Assembly: GCA_964247055.1 (NCBI GenBank)
Contig: OZ176053.1
Span: 3,844,001-3,908,000, forward strand
Source of the DNA: Paragordius varius
Taxonomy: Eukaryota; Nematomorpha
DNA: 64,000 nt
Direction of reading: 5' to 3'
In this document: in pieces, positions 1-13,200 of the stretch
How the letters are laid out: each line of letters opens with the position of its first letter
How positions within the stretch are numbered: position 1 is the stretch's first letter
Notes under the pieces: generated by a model
What the model was told of the DNA's origin: nothing
What the model saw: only the letters and a program-made list of their open reading frames with translations
The model's database searches: none
Position numbers and translations under genes: made by a program

Positions 1-1211
1 ATACCTCTTTAACACTTAAATTATATTAACCATGATTGTATGGGTAATTACAACAATCAACCATACCTCTTTAACACTTAAATTATATTAACCATGATTG
101 TATGGGTAATTACAACAATCATCCATACCTCTTTAACACTTAAATTATATTAACCATGATTGTATGGGTAATTACAACAATCAACCATACCTCTTTAACA
201 CTTAAATTATATTAACCATGATTGTATGGGTAATTACAACAATCAACCATACCTCTTTAACACTTAAATTATATTAACCATGATTGTATGGGTAATTACA
301 ACAATCAACCATACCTCTTTAACACTTAAATTATATTAACCATGATTGTATGGGTAATTACAACAATCAACCATACCTCTTTAACACTTAAATTATATTA
401 ACCATGATTGTATGGGTAATTACAACAATCAACCATACCTCTTTAACACTTAAATTATATTAACCATGATTGTATGGGTAATTACAACAATCAACCATAC
501 CTCTTTAACACTTAAATTATATTAACCATGATTGTATGGGTAATTACAACAATCAACCATACCTCTTTAACACTTAAATTATATTAACCATGATTGTATG
601 GGTAATTACAACAATCAACCATACCTCTTTAACAATCAAATTATATTAACCACGATTGTATGGATAATTACAACAATCAACTATACCTCTTTAACACTTA
701 AATTATATTAACCATGATTGTATGGGTAATTACAACAATCAACCATACCTCTTTAACACTTAAATTATATTAACCATGATTGTATGGGTAATTACAACAA
801 TCAACCATACCTCTTTAACACTTAAATTATATTAACCATGATTGTATGGGTAATTACAACAATCAACCATACCTCTTTAACACTTAAATTATATTAACCA
901 TGATTGTATGGGTAATTACAACAATCAACCATACCTCTTTAACAATTAAATTATATTAACCATGATTGTATGGGTAATTACAACAATCAACCATACCTCT
1001 TTAACACTTAAATTATATTAACCATGATTGTATGGGTAATTACAACAATCAACCATACCTCTTTAACACTTAAATTATATTAACCATGATTGTATGGGTA
1101 ATTACAACAATCAACCATACCTCTTTAACAATTAAATTATATTAACCATGATTGTATGGGTAATTACAACAATCAACCATACCTCTTTAACAATTAAATT
1201 ATATTAACCAT

Positions 1212-1927
1212 GATTGTATGGGTAATTACAACAATCAACCATACCTCTTTAACACTTAAATTATATTAACCATGATTGTATGGGTAATTACAACAATCAA
1301 CCATACCTCTTTAACAATTAAATTATATTAACCATGATTGTATGGGTAATTACAACAATCAACCATACCTCTTTAACACTTAAATTATATTAACCATGAT
1401 TGTATGGTTAAACAATCATCCATACCTCTTTAACAATCAAATTATATTAACCATGATTGTATGGGTAATTACAACAATCAACCATACCTCTTTAACACTT
1501 AAATTATATTAACCATGATTGTATGGGTAATTACAACAATCAACCATACCGCTTTAACACTTAAATTATATTAACCATGATTGTATGGGTAATTACAACA
1601 ATCAACCATACCTCTTTAACACTTAAATTATATTAACCATGATTGTATGGGTAATTACAACAATCAACCATACCTCTTTAACAATTAAATTATATTAACC
1701 ATGATTGTATGGGTAATTACAACAATCAACCATACCTCTTTAACACTTAAATTATATTAACCATGATTGTATGGGTAATTACAACAATCATCCATACCTC
1801 TTTAACAATCAAATTATATTAACCATGATTGTATGGGTAATTACAACAATCAACCATACCTCTTTAACAATTAAATTATATTAACCATGATTGTATGGGT
1901 AATTACAACAATCAACCATACCTCTTT
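1212..1927. repeat. Segmental duplication within domain A, copy 1 (offset 1,111)
   Basis: This stretch matches about 2323-3038. The match includes the 57-bp deletion monomer (1401 and 2512), the ACCGCTTT change (G at 1551 and 2662) and the order of CTT, ATT and ATC tails. One visible difference is ATC at 1804 against ATT at 2915. Edges are estimated to about one monomer by eye. Confidence 0.85.
1401..1432. repeat. Marker monomer with 5-bp net deletion, copy 1
   Basis: GTATGGTTAAACAATCATCC replaces the usual GTATGGGTAATTACAACAATC segment, making a 57-bp monomer. The same rare form recurs at 2512. The spacing of 1,111 bp equals 18 monomers of 62 bp less 5, so the two derive from one event followed by segmental duplication. 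Confidence 0.92.
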
Positions 1928-2237
1928 AACACTTAAATTATATTAACCATGATTGTATGGGTAATTACAACAATCAACCATACCTCTTTAACAATTAAAT
2001 TATATTAACCATGATTGTATGGGTAATTACAACAATCAACCATACCGCTTTAACACTTAAATTATATTAACCATGATTGTATGGGTAATTACAACAATCA
2101 TCCATACCTCTTTAACAATCAAATTATATTAACCATGATTGTATGGGTAATTACAACAATCAACCATACCTCTTTAACAATTAAATTATATTAACCATGA
2201 TTGTATGGGTAATTACAACAATCAACTATACCTCTTT
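1618..2237. repeat. Five-monomer higher-order repeat, 310 bp x 2
   Basis: The tail types (read at the AACA position of each monomer) at 1618, 1680, 1742, 1804 and 1866 run CTT, ATT, CTT, ATC, ATT. The same order recurs at 1928, 1990, 2052, 2114 and 2176. The ATC monomer is preceded by ATCATCC in both. The second unit differs by ACCGCTTT just before its third tail. A 310-bp unit is five 62-bp monomers. Confidence 0.85.
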
Positions 2238-2320
2238 AAAAATCAAATTATATTAACCATGATTGTATGGATAATTACAACAATCAACTATACCTCTCTA
2301 AAAATCAAATTATATTAACC
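2226..2320. repeat. Short D-type island inside domain A
   Basis: Two monomers with CTCTTTAAAAATC or CTCTCTAAAAATC, ATGGATAATT and CAACTATACC interrupt A-type monomers. The CTCTCTAAA variant recurs in the same order at 3154-3163. The offset of 863 is 14 monomers less the 5-bp deletion, so it is part of the same local duplication history. Confidence 0.85.
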
Positions 2321-2322
2321 AT

Positions 2323-3038
2323 GATTGTATGGGTAATTACAACAATCAACCATACCTCTTTAACACTTAAATTATATTAACCATGATTGTATGGGTAATT
2401 ACAACAATCAACCATACCTCTTTAACAATTAAATTATATTAACCATGATTGTATGGGTAATTACAACAATCAACCATACCTCTTTAACACTTAAATTATA
2501 TTAACCATGATTGTATGGTTAAACAATCATCCATACCTCTTTAACAATCAAATTATATTAACCATGATTGTATGGGTAATTACAACAATCAACCATACCT
2601 CTTTAACACTTAAATTATATTAACCATGATTGTATGGGTAATTACAACAATCAACCATACCGCTTTAACACTTAAATTATATTAACCATGATTGTATGGG
2701 TAATTACAACAATCAACCATACCTCTTTAACACTTAAATTATATTAACCATGATTGTATGGGTAATTACAACAATCAACCATACCTCTTTAACAATTAAA
2801 TTATATTAACCATGATTGTATGGGTAATTACAACAATCAACCATACCTCTTTAACACTTAAATTATATTAACCATGATTGTATGGGTAATTACAACAATC
2901 ATCCATACCTCTTTAACAATTAAATTATATTAACCATGATTGTATGGGTAATTACAACAATCAACCATACCTCTTTAACAATTAAATTATATTAACCATG
3001 ATTGTATGGGTAATTACAACAATCATCCATACCTCTTT
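2323..3038. repeat. Segmental duplication within domain A, copy 2 (offset 1,111)
   Basis: This is the second copy of the 1212-1927 segment, carrying the same 57-bp marker monomer at 2512 and ACCGCTTT at 2660-2667. It sits between two short D-type islands. A-type sequence therefore resumes here after the D-type intrusion at 2226 because a left-hand segment was copied rightwards, or the reverse. Confidence 0.83.
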
Positions 3039-3085
3039 AACAATTAAATTATATTAACCATGATTGTATGGGTAATTACAACAAT

Positions 3086-3852
3086 CAACTATACCTCTTT
3101 AAAAATCAAATTATATTAACCATGATTGTATGGATAATTACAACAATCAACTATACCTCTCTAAAAATCAAATTATATTAACCATGATTGTATGGGTAAT
3201 TATAACAATCAACCAAACCTCTTTAAAAATCAAATTATACGCATGATTGTATGGATAATTACAACAATCAACCAAACCTCTTTAAAAATCAAATTATATT
3301 AACCACGATTGTATGGATAATTACAACAATCAACCAAACCTCTTTAAAAATCAAATTATAAGCATGATTGTATGGATAATTACAACAATCAACCAAACCT
3401 CTTTAAAAATCAAATTATATTAACCATGATTGTATGGATAATTACAACAATCAACTATACCTCTTTAAAAATCAAATTATATCAACCATGATTGTATGGG
3501 TAATTATAACAATCAACCAAACCTCTTTAAAAATCAAATTATAAGCATGATTGTATGGATAATTACAACAATCAACCAAACCTCTTTAAAAATCAAATTA
3601 TATTAACCACGATTGTATGGATAATTACAACAATCAACTATACCTCTTTAAAAATCAAATTATATTAACCATGATTGTATGGGTAATTATAACAATCAAC
3701 CAAACCTCTTTAAAAATCAAATTATAAGCATGATTGTATGGATAATTACAACAATCAACCAAACCTCTTTAAAAATCAAATTATATTAACCACGATTGTA
3801 TGGATAATTACAACAATCAACTAACCTCTTTAAAAATCAAATTATATTAACC
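3086..3852. repeat. D-type block with 59-bp monomers
   Basis: Monomers here have CTCTTTAAAAATC, ATGGATAATT and CAACCAAACC or CAACTATACC, with CACGATTG alternating with CATGATTG. Several junctions read TATAAGCATG (or TATACGCATG near 3239) instead of TATATTAACCATG, which shortens those monomers to 59 bp. They closely resemble domain D at 33.8-55.6 kb, about 30 kb away, so one type occurs in two separated places of one array. Confidence 0.9.
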
Positions 3853-6697
3853 ATGAATGTATGGGCAATTACAACAATCAACCAAACATCTTTAACATTC
3901 AAATTATATTAACCATGAATGTATGGGCAATTACAACAATCAACCAAACATCTTTAACAATCAAATTATATTAAGCCATGATTGTATGGATAATTACAAC
4001 AATCAACTAACCTCTTTAAAAATCAAATTATATTAACCATGATTGTATGGGTAATTATAACAATCAACCAAACCTCTTTAAAAATCAAATTATAAGCATG
4101 ATTGTATGGATAATTACAACAATCAACCAAACCTCTTTAAAAATCAAATTATATTAACCACGATTGTATGGATAATTACAACAATCAACTAACCTCTTTA
4201 AAAATCAAATTATATTAACCATGAATGTATGGGCAATTACAACAATCAACCAAACATCTTTAACATTCAAATTATATTAACCATGAATGTATGGGCAATT
4301 ACAACAATCAACCAAACATCTTTAACAATCAAATTATATTAAGCCATGATTGTATGGGTAATTACAACAATCATCCATACCTCTTTAACAATCAAATTAT
4401 ATTAACCATGATTGTATGGTAATTACAACAATCATCCATACATATTTAATAATCAAATTATATTAACCATGAATGTATGGGTAATTACAACAATCAACCA
4501 AACATCTTTAACAATCAAATTATATTAAGCCATGATTGTATGGGTAATTACAACAATCATCCATACATCTTTAACAATCAAATTATATTAACCATGATTG
4601 TATGGGTAATTACAACAATCAACCATACATATTTAATAATCAAATTATATTAACCATGAATGTATGGGCAATTACAACAATCAACCATACATATTTAATA
4701 ATCAAATTATATTAACCATGAATGTATGGGCAATTACAACAATCAACCATACATATTTAATAATCAAATTATATTAACCATGATTGTATGGGTAATTACA
4801 ACAATCAACCAAACATCTTTAACAATCAAATTATATTAAGCCATGATTGTATGGGTAATTACAACAATCAACCAAACACCTTTAACAATCAAATTATATT
4901 AAGCCATGATTGTATGGGTAATTATAACAATCAACTAACCTCTTTAAAAATTAAATTATATTAACCATGATTGTATGGGTAATTATAACAATCAACCAAA
5001 CCTCTTTAAAAATCAAATTATAAGCATGATTGTATGGATAATTACAACAATCAACCAAACCTCTTTAAAAATCAAATTATATTAACCACGATTGTATGGA
5101 TAATTACAACAATCAACTATACCTCTTTAAAAATCAAATTATATTAACCATGATTGTATGGGTAATTATAACAATCAACCAAACCTCTTTAAAAATCAAA
5201 TTATAAGCATGATTGTATGGATAATTACAACAATCAACTATACCTCTTTAAAAATCAAATTATATTAACCATGATTGTATGGATAATTACAACAATCAAC
5301 TATACCTCTTTAAAAATCAAATTATATTAACCACGATTGTATGGATAATTACAACATTCAACTAACCTCTTTAAAAATCAAATTATATTAACCATGATTG
5401 TATGGGTAATTATAACAATCAACCAAACATCTTTAACAATCAAATTATATTAAGCCATGATTGTATGGGTAATTACAACAATCGTCCATACATCTTTAAC
5501 AATCAAATTATATTAACCACGATTGTATGGATAATTACAACAATCAACTAACCTCTTTAAAAATCAAATTATATTAACCATGATTGTATGGGTAATTATA
5601 ACAATCAACCAAACCTCTTTAAAAATCAAATTATAAGCATGATTGTATGGATAATTACAACAATCAACCAAACCTCTTTAAAAATCAATTTATATTAACC
5701 ACGATTGTATGGATAATTACAACAATCAACTAACCTCTTTAAAAATCAAATTATATTAACCATGAATGTATGGGCAATTACAACAATCAACCAAACATCT
5801 TTAACATTCAAATTATATTAACCATGAATGTATGGGCAATTACAACAATCAACCAAACATCTTTAACAATCAAATTATATTAAGCCATGATTGTATGGGT
5901 AATTACAACAATCATCCATACCTCTTTAACAATCAAATTATATTAACCATGATTGTATGGTAATTACAACAATCAACCATACCTCTTTAATAATCAAATT
6001 ATATTAAGCCATGATTGTATGGGTAATTACAACGATCATCCATACATCTTTAACAATCAAATTATATTAACCATGATTGTATGGGTAATTACAACAATCA
6101 ACCATACATATTTAATAATCAAATTATATTAACCATGAATGTATGGGTAATTACAACAATCAACCAAACATCTTTAACAATCAAATTATATTAAGCCATG
6201 ATTGTATGGGTAATTACAACAATCATCCATACATCTTTAACAATCAAATTATATTAACCATGATTGTATGGGTAATTACAACAATCAACCATACATATTT
6301 AATAATCAAATTATATTAACCATGAATGTATGGGCAATTACAACAATCAACCATACATATTTAATAATCAAATTATATTAACCATGAATGTATGGGCAAT
6401 TACAACAATCAACCATACATATTTAATAATCAAATTATATTAACCATGATTGTATGGGTAATTACAACAATCAACCAAACATCTTTAACAATCAAATTAT
6501 ATTAAGCCATGATTGTATGGGTAATTACAACAATCAACCAAACACCTTTAACAATCAAATTATATTAAGCCATGATTGTATGGGTAATTATAACAATCAA
6601 CTAACCTCTTTAAAAATCAAATTATATTAACCATGATTGTATGGGTAATTATAACAATCAACCAAACCTCTTTAAAAATCAAATTATAAGCATGATT
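3853..6697. repeat. Mosaic zone mixing C-type and D-type monomers
   Basis: C-type monomers (GAATGTATGGGCAATTAC, CATCTTTAACAATC, CATATTTAATAATC, 63-bp TTAAGCCATG junctions) alternate in small groups with D-type monomers (CTCTTTAAAAATC, 59-bp TATAAGCATG). A local tail AACATTCAAA occurs at about 3895, 4265 and 5805. The last D-type group ends near 6697; from there only C-type follows until 33.8 kb. Confidence 0.88.
3975..5035. repeat. Duplicated mosaic segment, copy 1 (offset 1,541 then 1,666)
   Basis: This stretch pairs with about 5516-6700. The single-base deletion GTATGGTAATTAC is at 4413 and 5954 (offset 1,541). After two extra monomers in the second copy (125 bp) the offset becomes 1,666, shown by AAACACCTTT at 4874 and 6540. 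The segment includes both D-type and C-type monomers, so the mosaic was already formed when it was copied. Confidence 0.85.
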
Positions 6698-6700
6698 GTA
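5516..6700. repeat. Duplicated mosaic segment, copy 2
   Basis: This is the second copy of 3975-5035. It shares the GTATGGTAATTAC deletion form and the AAACACCTTT variant, and has two additional monomers around 5975-6100, one with AACGATCATCC. The duplicate lies almost directly behind the first, as expected for a tandem event with later trimming between copies. Confidence 0.85.
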
Positions 6701-9700
6701 TGGGTAATTACAACAATCATCCATACCTCTTTAACAATCAAATTATATTAACCATGATTGTATGGGTAATTACAACAATCAACCATACATATTTAATAAT
6801 CAAATTATATTAACCATGAATGTATGGGTAATTACAACAATCAACCATACATATTTAATAATCAAATTATATTAACCATGAATGTATGGGTAATTACAAC
6901 AATCAACCAAACATCTTTAACAATCAAATTATATTAAGCCATGATTGTATGGGTAATTACAACAATCATCCATACCTCTTTAACAATCAAATTATATTAA
7001 CCATGATTGTATGGGTAATTACAACAATCAACCATACATATTTAATAATCAAATTATATTAACCATGATTGTATGGGTAATTACAACAATCAACCATACA
7101 TATTTAATAATCAAATTATATTAACCATGAATGTATGGGTAATTACAACAATCAACCAAACATCTTTAACAATCAAATTATATTAAGCCATGATTGTATG
7201 GGTAATTACAACAATCATCCATACATCTTTAACAATCAAATTATATTAACCATGATTGTATGGGTAATTACAACAATCAACCATACCTCTTTAATAATCA
7301 AATTATATTGACCATGAATGTATGGGTAATTACAACAATCAACCAAACATCTTTAACAATCAAATTATATTAAGCCATGATTGTATGGGTAATTACAACA
7401 ATCATCCATACCTCTTTAACAATCAAATTATATTAACCATGATTGTATGGGTAATTATAACAATCAACCATACATATTTAATAATCAAATTATATTAACC
7501 ATGAATGTATGGGTAATTACAACAATCAACCATACCTCTTTAATAATCATATTATATTAACCATGAATGTATGGGTAATTACAACAATCAACCATACCTC
7601 TTTAATAATCAAATTATATTAACCATGAATGTATGGGCAATTATAACATTCAACTAAACATCTTTAACAATCAAATTATATTAACCATGAATGTATGGGT
7701 AATTACAACAATCAACCATACCTGTTTAATAATCAAATTATATTAACCATGAATGTATGGGCAATTACAACAATCAACCAAACATCTTTAACAATCAAAT
7801 ATATTAAGCCATGATTGTATGGGTAATTATAACAATCAACCATACATATTTAATAATCAAATTATATTAACCATGAATGTATGGGTAATTACAACAATCA
7901 ACCATACCTCTTTAATAATCAAATTATATTGACCATGAATGTATGGGTAATTACAACAATCAACCATACCTCTCTAATAATCAAATTATATTAACCATGA
8001 ATGTATGGGCAATTATAACAATCAACCAAACATCTTTAACAATCAAATTATATTAACCATGAATGTATGGGTAATTACAACAATCAACCATACCTCTTTA
8101 ATAATCAAATTATATTAACCATGAATGTATGGGCAATTACAACAATCAACCAAACATCTTTAACAATCAAATTATATTAAGCCATGATTGTATGGGTATT
8201 TACAACAATCATCCATACATCTTTAACAATCAAATTATATTAAGCCATGAATGTATGGGTAATTACAACAATCATCCATACATCTTTAACAATCAAATTA
8301 TATTAACCATGATTGTATGGGTAATTACAACAATCATCCATACATCTTTAACAATCAAATTATATTAACCATGAATGTATGGGTAATTACAACAATCAAC
8401 CAAACATCTTTAACAATCAAATTATATTAAGCCATGATTGTATGGGTAATTACAACAATCATCCATACATCTTTAACAATCAAATTATATTAAGCCATGA
8501 TTGTATGGGTAATTACAACAATCATCCATACATCTTTAACAATCAAATTATATTAACCATGATTGTATGGGTAATTACAACAATCATCCATACATCTTTA
8601 ACAATCAAATTATATTAACCATGATTGTATGGGTAATTACAACAATCAACCATACATATTTAATAATCAAATTATATTAACCATGAATGTATGGGTAATT
8701 ACAACAATCAACCAAACATCTTTAACAATCAAATTATATTAAGCCATGATTGTATGGGTAATTACAACAATCATCCATACATCTTTAACAATCAAATTAT
8801 ATTAACCATGATTGTATGGGTAATTACAACAATCAACCATACATATTTAATAATCAAATTATATTAACCATGAATGTATGGGCAATTACAACAATCAACC
8901 ATACATATTTAATAATCAAATTATATTAACCATGATGTATGGGCAATTACAACAATCAACCATACATATTTAATAATCAAATTATATTAACCATGATTGT
9001 ATGGGTAATTACAACAATCAACCAAACATCTTTAATAATCAAATTATATTAACCATGAATGTATGGGCAATTATAACAATCAACCAAACATCTTTAACAA
9101 TCAAATTATATTAACCATGATTGTATGGGTAATTACAACAATCAACCATACATATTTAATAATCAAATTATATTGACCATGAATGTATGGGTAATTACAA
9201 CAATCAACCAAACATCTTTAACAATCAAATTATATTAAGCCATGATTGTATGGGTAATTACAACAATCATCCATACCTCTTTAACAATCAAATTATATTA
9301 ACCATGATTGTATGGGTAATTATAACAATCAACCATACATATTTAATAATCAAATTATATTAACCATGAATGTATGGGCAATTACAACAATCAACCATAC
9401 ATATTTAATAATCAAATTATATTAACCATGATTGTATGGGTAATTACAACAATCAACCAAACATCTTTAACAATCAAATTATATTAAGCCATGATTGTAT
9501 GGGTAATTACAACAATCATCCATACATCTTTAACAATCAAATTATATTAACCATGATTGTATGGGTAATTACAACAATCAACCATACATATTTAATAATC
9601 AAATTATATTGACCATGAATGTATGGGTAATTACAACAATCAACCAAACATCTTTAACAATCAAATTATATTAAGCCATGATTGTATGGGTAATTACAAC

Positions 9701-11029
9701 AATCATCCATACCTCTTTAACAATCAAATTATATTAACCATGATTGTATGGGTAATTATAACAATCAACCATACATATTTAATAATCAAATTATATTAAC
9801 CATGAATGTATGGGTAATTAGAACAATCAACCATACCTCTTTAATAATCAAATTATATTAACCATGAATGTATGGGCAATTATAACAATCAACCATACAT
9901 CTTTAACAATCAAATTATATTAACCATGAATGTATGGGTAATTACAACAATCAACCATACATCTTTAACAATCAAATTATATTAACCATGAATGTATGGG
10001 TAATTACAACAATCAACCATACCTCTTTAATAATCAAATTATATTAACCATGAATGTATGGGCAAACAATCAACCAAACATCTTTAACAATCAAATTATA
10101 TTAAGCCATGATTGTATGGGTAATTACAACAATCATCCATACCTCTTTAACAATCAAATTATATTAACCATGATTGTATGGGTAATTATAACAATCAACC
10201 ATACATATTTAATAATCAAATTATATTAACCATGAATGTATGGGTAATTACAACAATCAACCATACCTCTTTAATAATCAAATTATATTAACCATGAATG
10301 TATGGGTAATTACAACAATCAACCATACCTCTTTAATAATCAAATTATATTAACCATGAATGTATGGGCAATTATAACATTCAACCAAACATCTTTAACA
10401 ATCAAATTATATTAACCATGAATGTATGGGTAATTACAACAATCAACCATACATCTTTAACAATCAAATTATATAAACCATGATTGTATGGGTAATTACA
10501 ACAATCAACCATACATATTTAATAATCAAATTATATTAACCATGAATGTATGGGCAATTATAACAATCAACCAAACATCTTTAACAATCAAATTATATTA
10601 AGCCATGATTGTATGGGTAATTACAACAATCATCCATACATCTTTAACAATCAAATTATATTAACCATGATTGTATGGGTAATTACAACAATCAACCATA
10701 CATATTTAATAATCAAATTATATTAACCATGATGTATGGGCAATTACAACAATCAACCATACATATTTAATAATCAAATTATATTAACCATGATTGTATG
10801 GGTAATTACAACAATCAACCATACATATTTAATAATCAAATTATATTAACCATGAATGTATGGGCAATTATAACAATCATCCATACATCTTTAACAATCA
10901 AATTATATTAACCATGATTGTATGGGTAATTACAACAATCAACCATACATATTTAATAATCAAATTATATTAACCATGATGTATGGGCAATTACAACAAT
11001 CAACCATACATATTTAATAATCAAATTAT

Positions 11030-13200
11030 ATTAACCATGAATGTATGGGTAATTAGAACAATCAACCATACCTCTTTAATAATCAAATTATATTAACCAT
11101 GAATTGGGCAATTATAACAATCAACCATACATCTTTAACAATCAAATTATATTAACCATGAATGTATGGGTAATTACAACAATCAACCATACATCTTTAA
11201 CAATCAAATTATATTAACCATGAATGTATGGGTAATTACAACAATCAACCATACCTCTTTAATAATCAAATTATATTAACCATGAATGTATGGGCAATTA
11301 CAACAATCAACCAAACATCTTTAACAATCAAATTATATTAAGCCATGATTGTATGGGTAATTACAACAATCATCCATACCTCTTTAACAATCAAATTATA
11401 TTAACCATGATTGTATGGGTAATTATAACAATCAACCATACATATTTAATAATCAAATTATATTAACCATGAATGTATGGGTAATTACAACAATCAACCA
11501 TACCTCTTTAATAATCAAATTATATTAACCATGAATGTATGGGTAATTACAACAATCAACCATACCTCTTTAATAATCAAATTATATTAACCATGAATGT
11601 ATGGGCAATTATAACAATCAACCAAACATCTTTAACAATCAAATTATATTAACCATGAATGTATGGGTAATTACAACAATCAACCATACCTCTTTAATAA
11701 TCAAATTATATTAACCATGAATGTATGGGCAATTACAACAATCAACCAAACATCTTTAACAATCAAATTATATTAAGCCATGATTGTATGGGTAATTATA
11801 ACAATCAACCATACATATTTAATAATCAAATTATATTAACCATGAATGTATGGGTAATTACAACAATCAACCATACCTCTTTAATAATCAAATTATATTA
11901 ACCATGAATGTATGGGTAATTACAACAATCAACCATACCTCTTAATTAATCAAATTATATTAACCATGAATGTATAGGCAATTATAACATTCAACCAAAC
12001 ATCTTTAACAATCAAATTATATTAACCATGAATGTATGGGTAATTACAACAATCAACCATACCTCTTTAATAATCAAATTATATTAACCATGAATGTATG
12101 GGCAATTACAACAATCAACCAAACATCTTTAACAATCAAATTATATTAAGCCATGATTGTATGGGTAATTATAACAATCAACCATACATATTTAATAATC
12201 AAATTATATTAACCATGAATGTATGGGTAATTACAACAATCAACCATACCTCTTTAATAATCAAATTATATTAACCATGAATGTATGGGTAATTACAACA
12301 ATCAACCATACCTCTTTAATAATCAAATTATATTAACCATGAATGTATGGGCAATTACAACAATCAACCAAACATCTTTAACAATCAAATTATATTAAGC
12401 CATGATTGTATGGGTAATTATAACAATCAACCATACATATTTAATAATCAAATTATATTAACCATGAATGTATGGGTAATTACAACAATACACCATACCT
12501 CTTTAATAATCAAATTATATTGACCATGAATGTATGGGTAATTACAACAATCAACCATACCTCTTTAATAATCAAATTATATTAACCATGAATGTATGGG
12601 CAATTACAACAATCAACCAAACATCTTTAACAATCAAATTATATTAAGCCATGATTGTATGGGTAATTACAACAATCATCCATACCTCTTTAACAATCAA
12701 ATTATATTAACCATGATTGTATGGGTAATTATAACAATCAACCATACATATTTAATAATCAAATTATATTAACCATGAATGTATAGGTAATTACAACAAT
12801 CAACCATACCTCTTTAATAATCAAATTATATTGACCATGAATGTATGGGTAATTACAACAATCAACCATACCTCTTTAATAATCAAATTATATTAACCAT
12901 GAATGTATCAGCAATTTTAACAATCAACCAAACATCTTTAACAATCAAATTATATTAACCATGAATGTATGGGTAATTACAACAATCAACCATACCTCTT
13001 TAATATTCAAATTATATTAACCATGAATGTATGGGTTATTACAACAATCAACCATACCTCTTTAACAATTAAATTATATTAACCATGATTGTTTGGGTAA
13101 TTACAATAATCATCCATACCTCTTTAACAATCAAATTATATTAACCCTGAATCTATGGGTACTTACAACAATCAACCATACCTCTTTAATAATCAAATTA
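11030..13200. repeat. Long segmental duplication, copy 1 (offset about 11-12 kb)
   Basis: This stretch matches about 22182-25370. The offset is 11,152 before the 373-bp array, 11,898 after it (difference 746, exactly two 373-bp units), and 12,146 after a further 248-bp (four-monomer) insertion in the second copy. Shared markers include GAATGTATCAGCAATT (12901 and 24799), GTATAGGTAATTAC (12781 and 24679) and GATTGTTTGGG (13087 and 25233). Copy 1 has more private changes, for example CCCTGAATCTATGG near 13146. Confidence 0.85.
11409..12403. repeat. 373-bp six-monomer higher-order repeat, short array
   Basis: The subtype GATTGTATGGGTAATTATAAC starts at 11409, 11782 and 12155 (373 apart) and then 12404 (249 apart). 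A 373-bp unit is five 62-bp monomers and one 63-bp monomer; the 249-bp unit is a four-monomer form lacking the GGGCAATTATAAC monomer and the monomer after it. The same arrangement, with two more 373-bp copies, occurs at 22561-24301. Confidence 0.9.

Larger units (their letters stand above)
1..2225. repeat. Domain A: homogeneous 62-bp monomers
   Basis: Monomers have GATTGTATGGGTAATTAC, then CAACCATACCTC, then a tail of AACACTTAAA or AACAATTAAA, with occasional AACAATCAAA. The first ten copies (1-630) are almost identical; the only change I see is ATCATCC near 119-124. One monomer near 648-690 carries CACGATTG, ATGGATAATT and CAACTATAC, which are domain D traits. GTATGGGTAATTAC is intact, so the 8-bp palindrome GTAATTAC is present in nearly every copy. 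High homogeneity suggests recent local amplification. Confidence 0.93.

Noticed and set aside
8129-10229. Open reading frames of 77-79 codons with MGNYNN repeats
   Set aside because: They follow the satellite period exactly (21 residues per 63-bp monomer), start at the ATG inside TGTATGGG and end when a 62-bp monomer shifts the frame. There is no ribosome-site or promoter logic and no non-repeat protein sequence.
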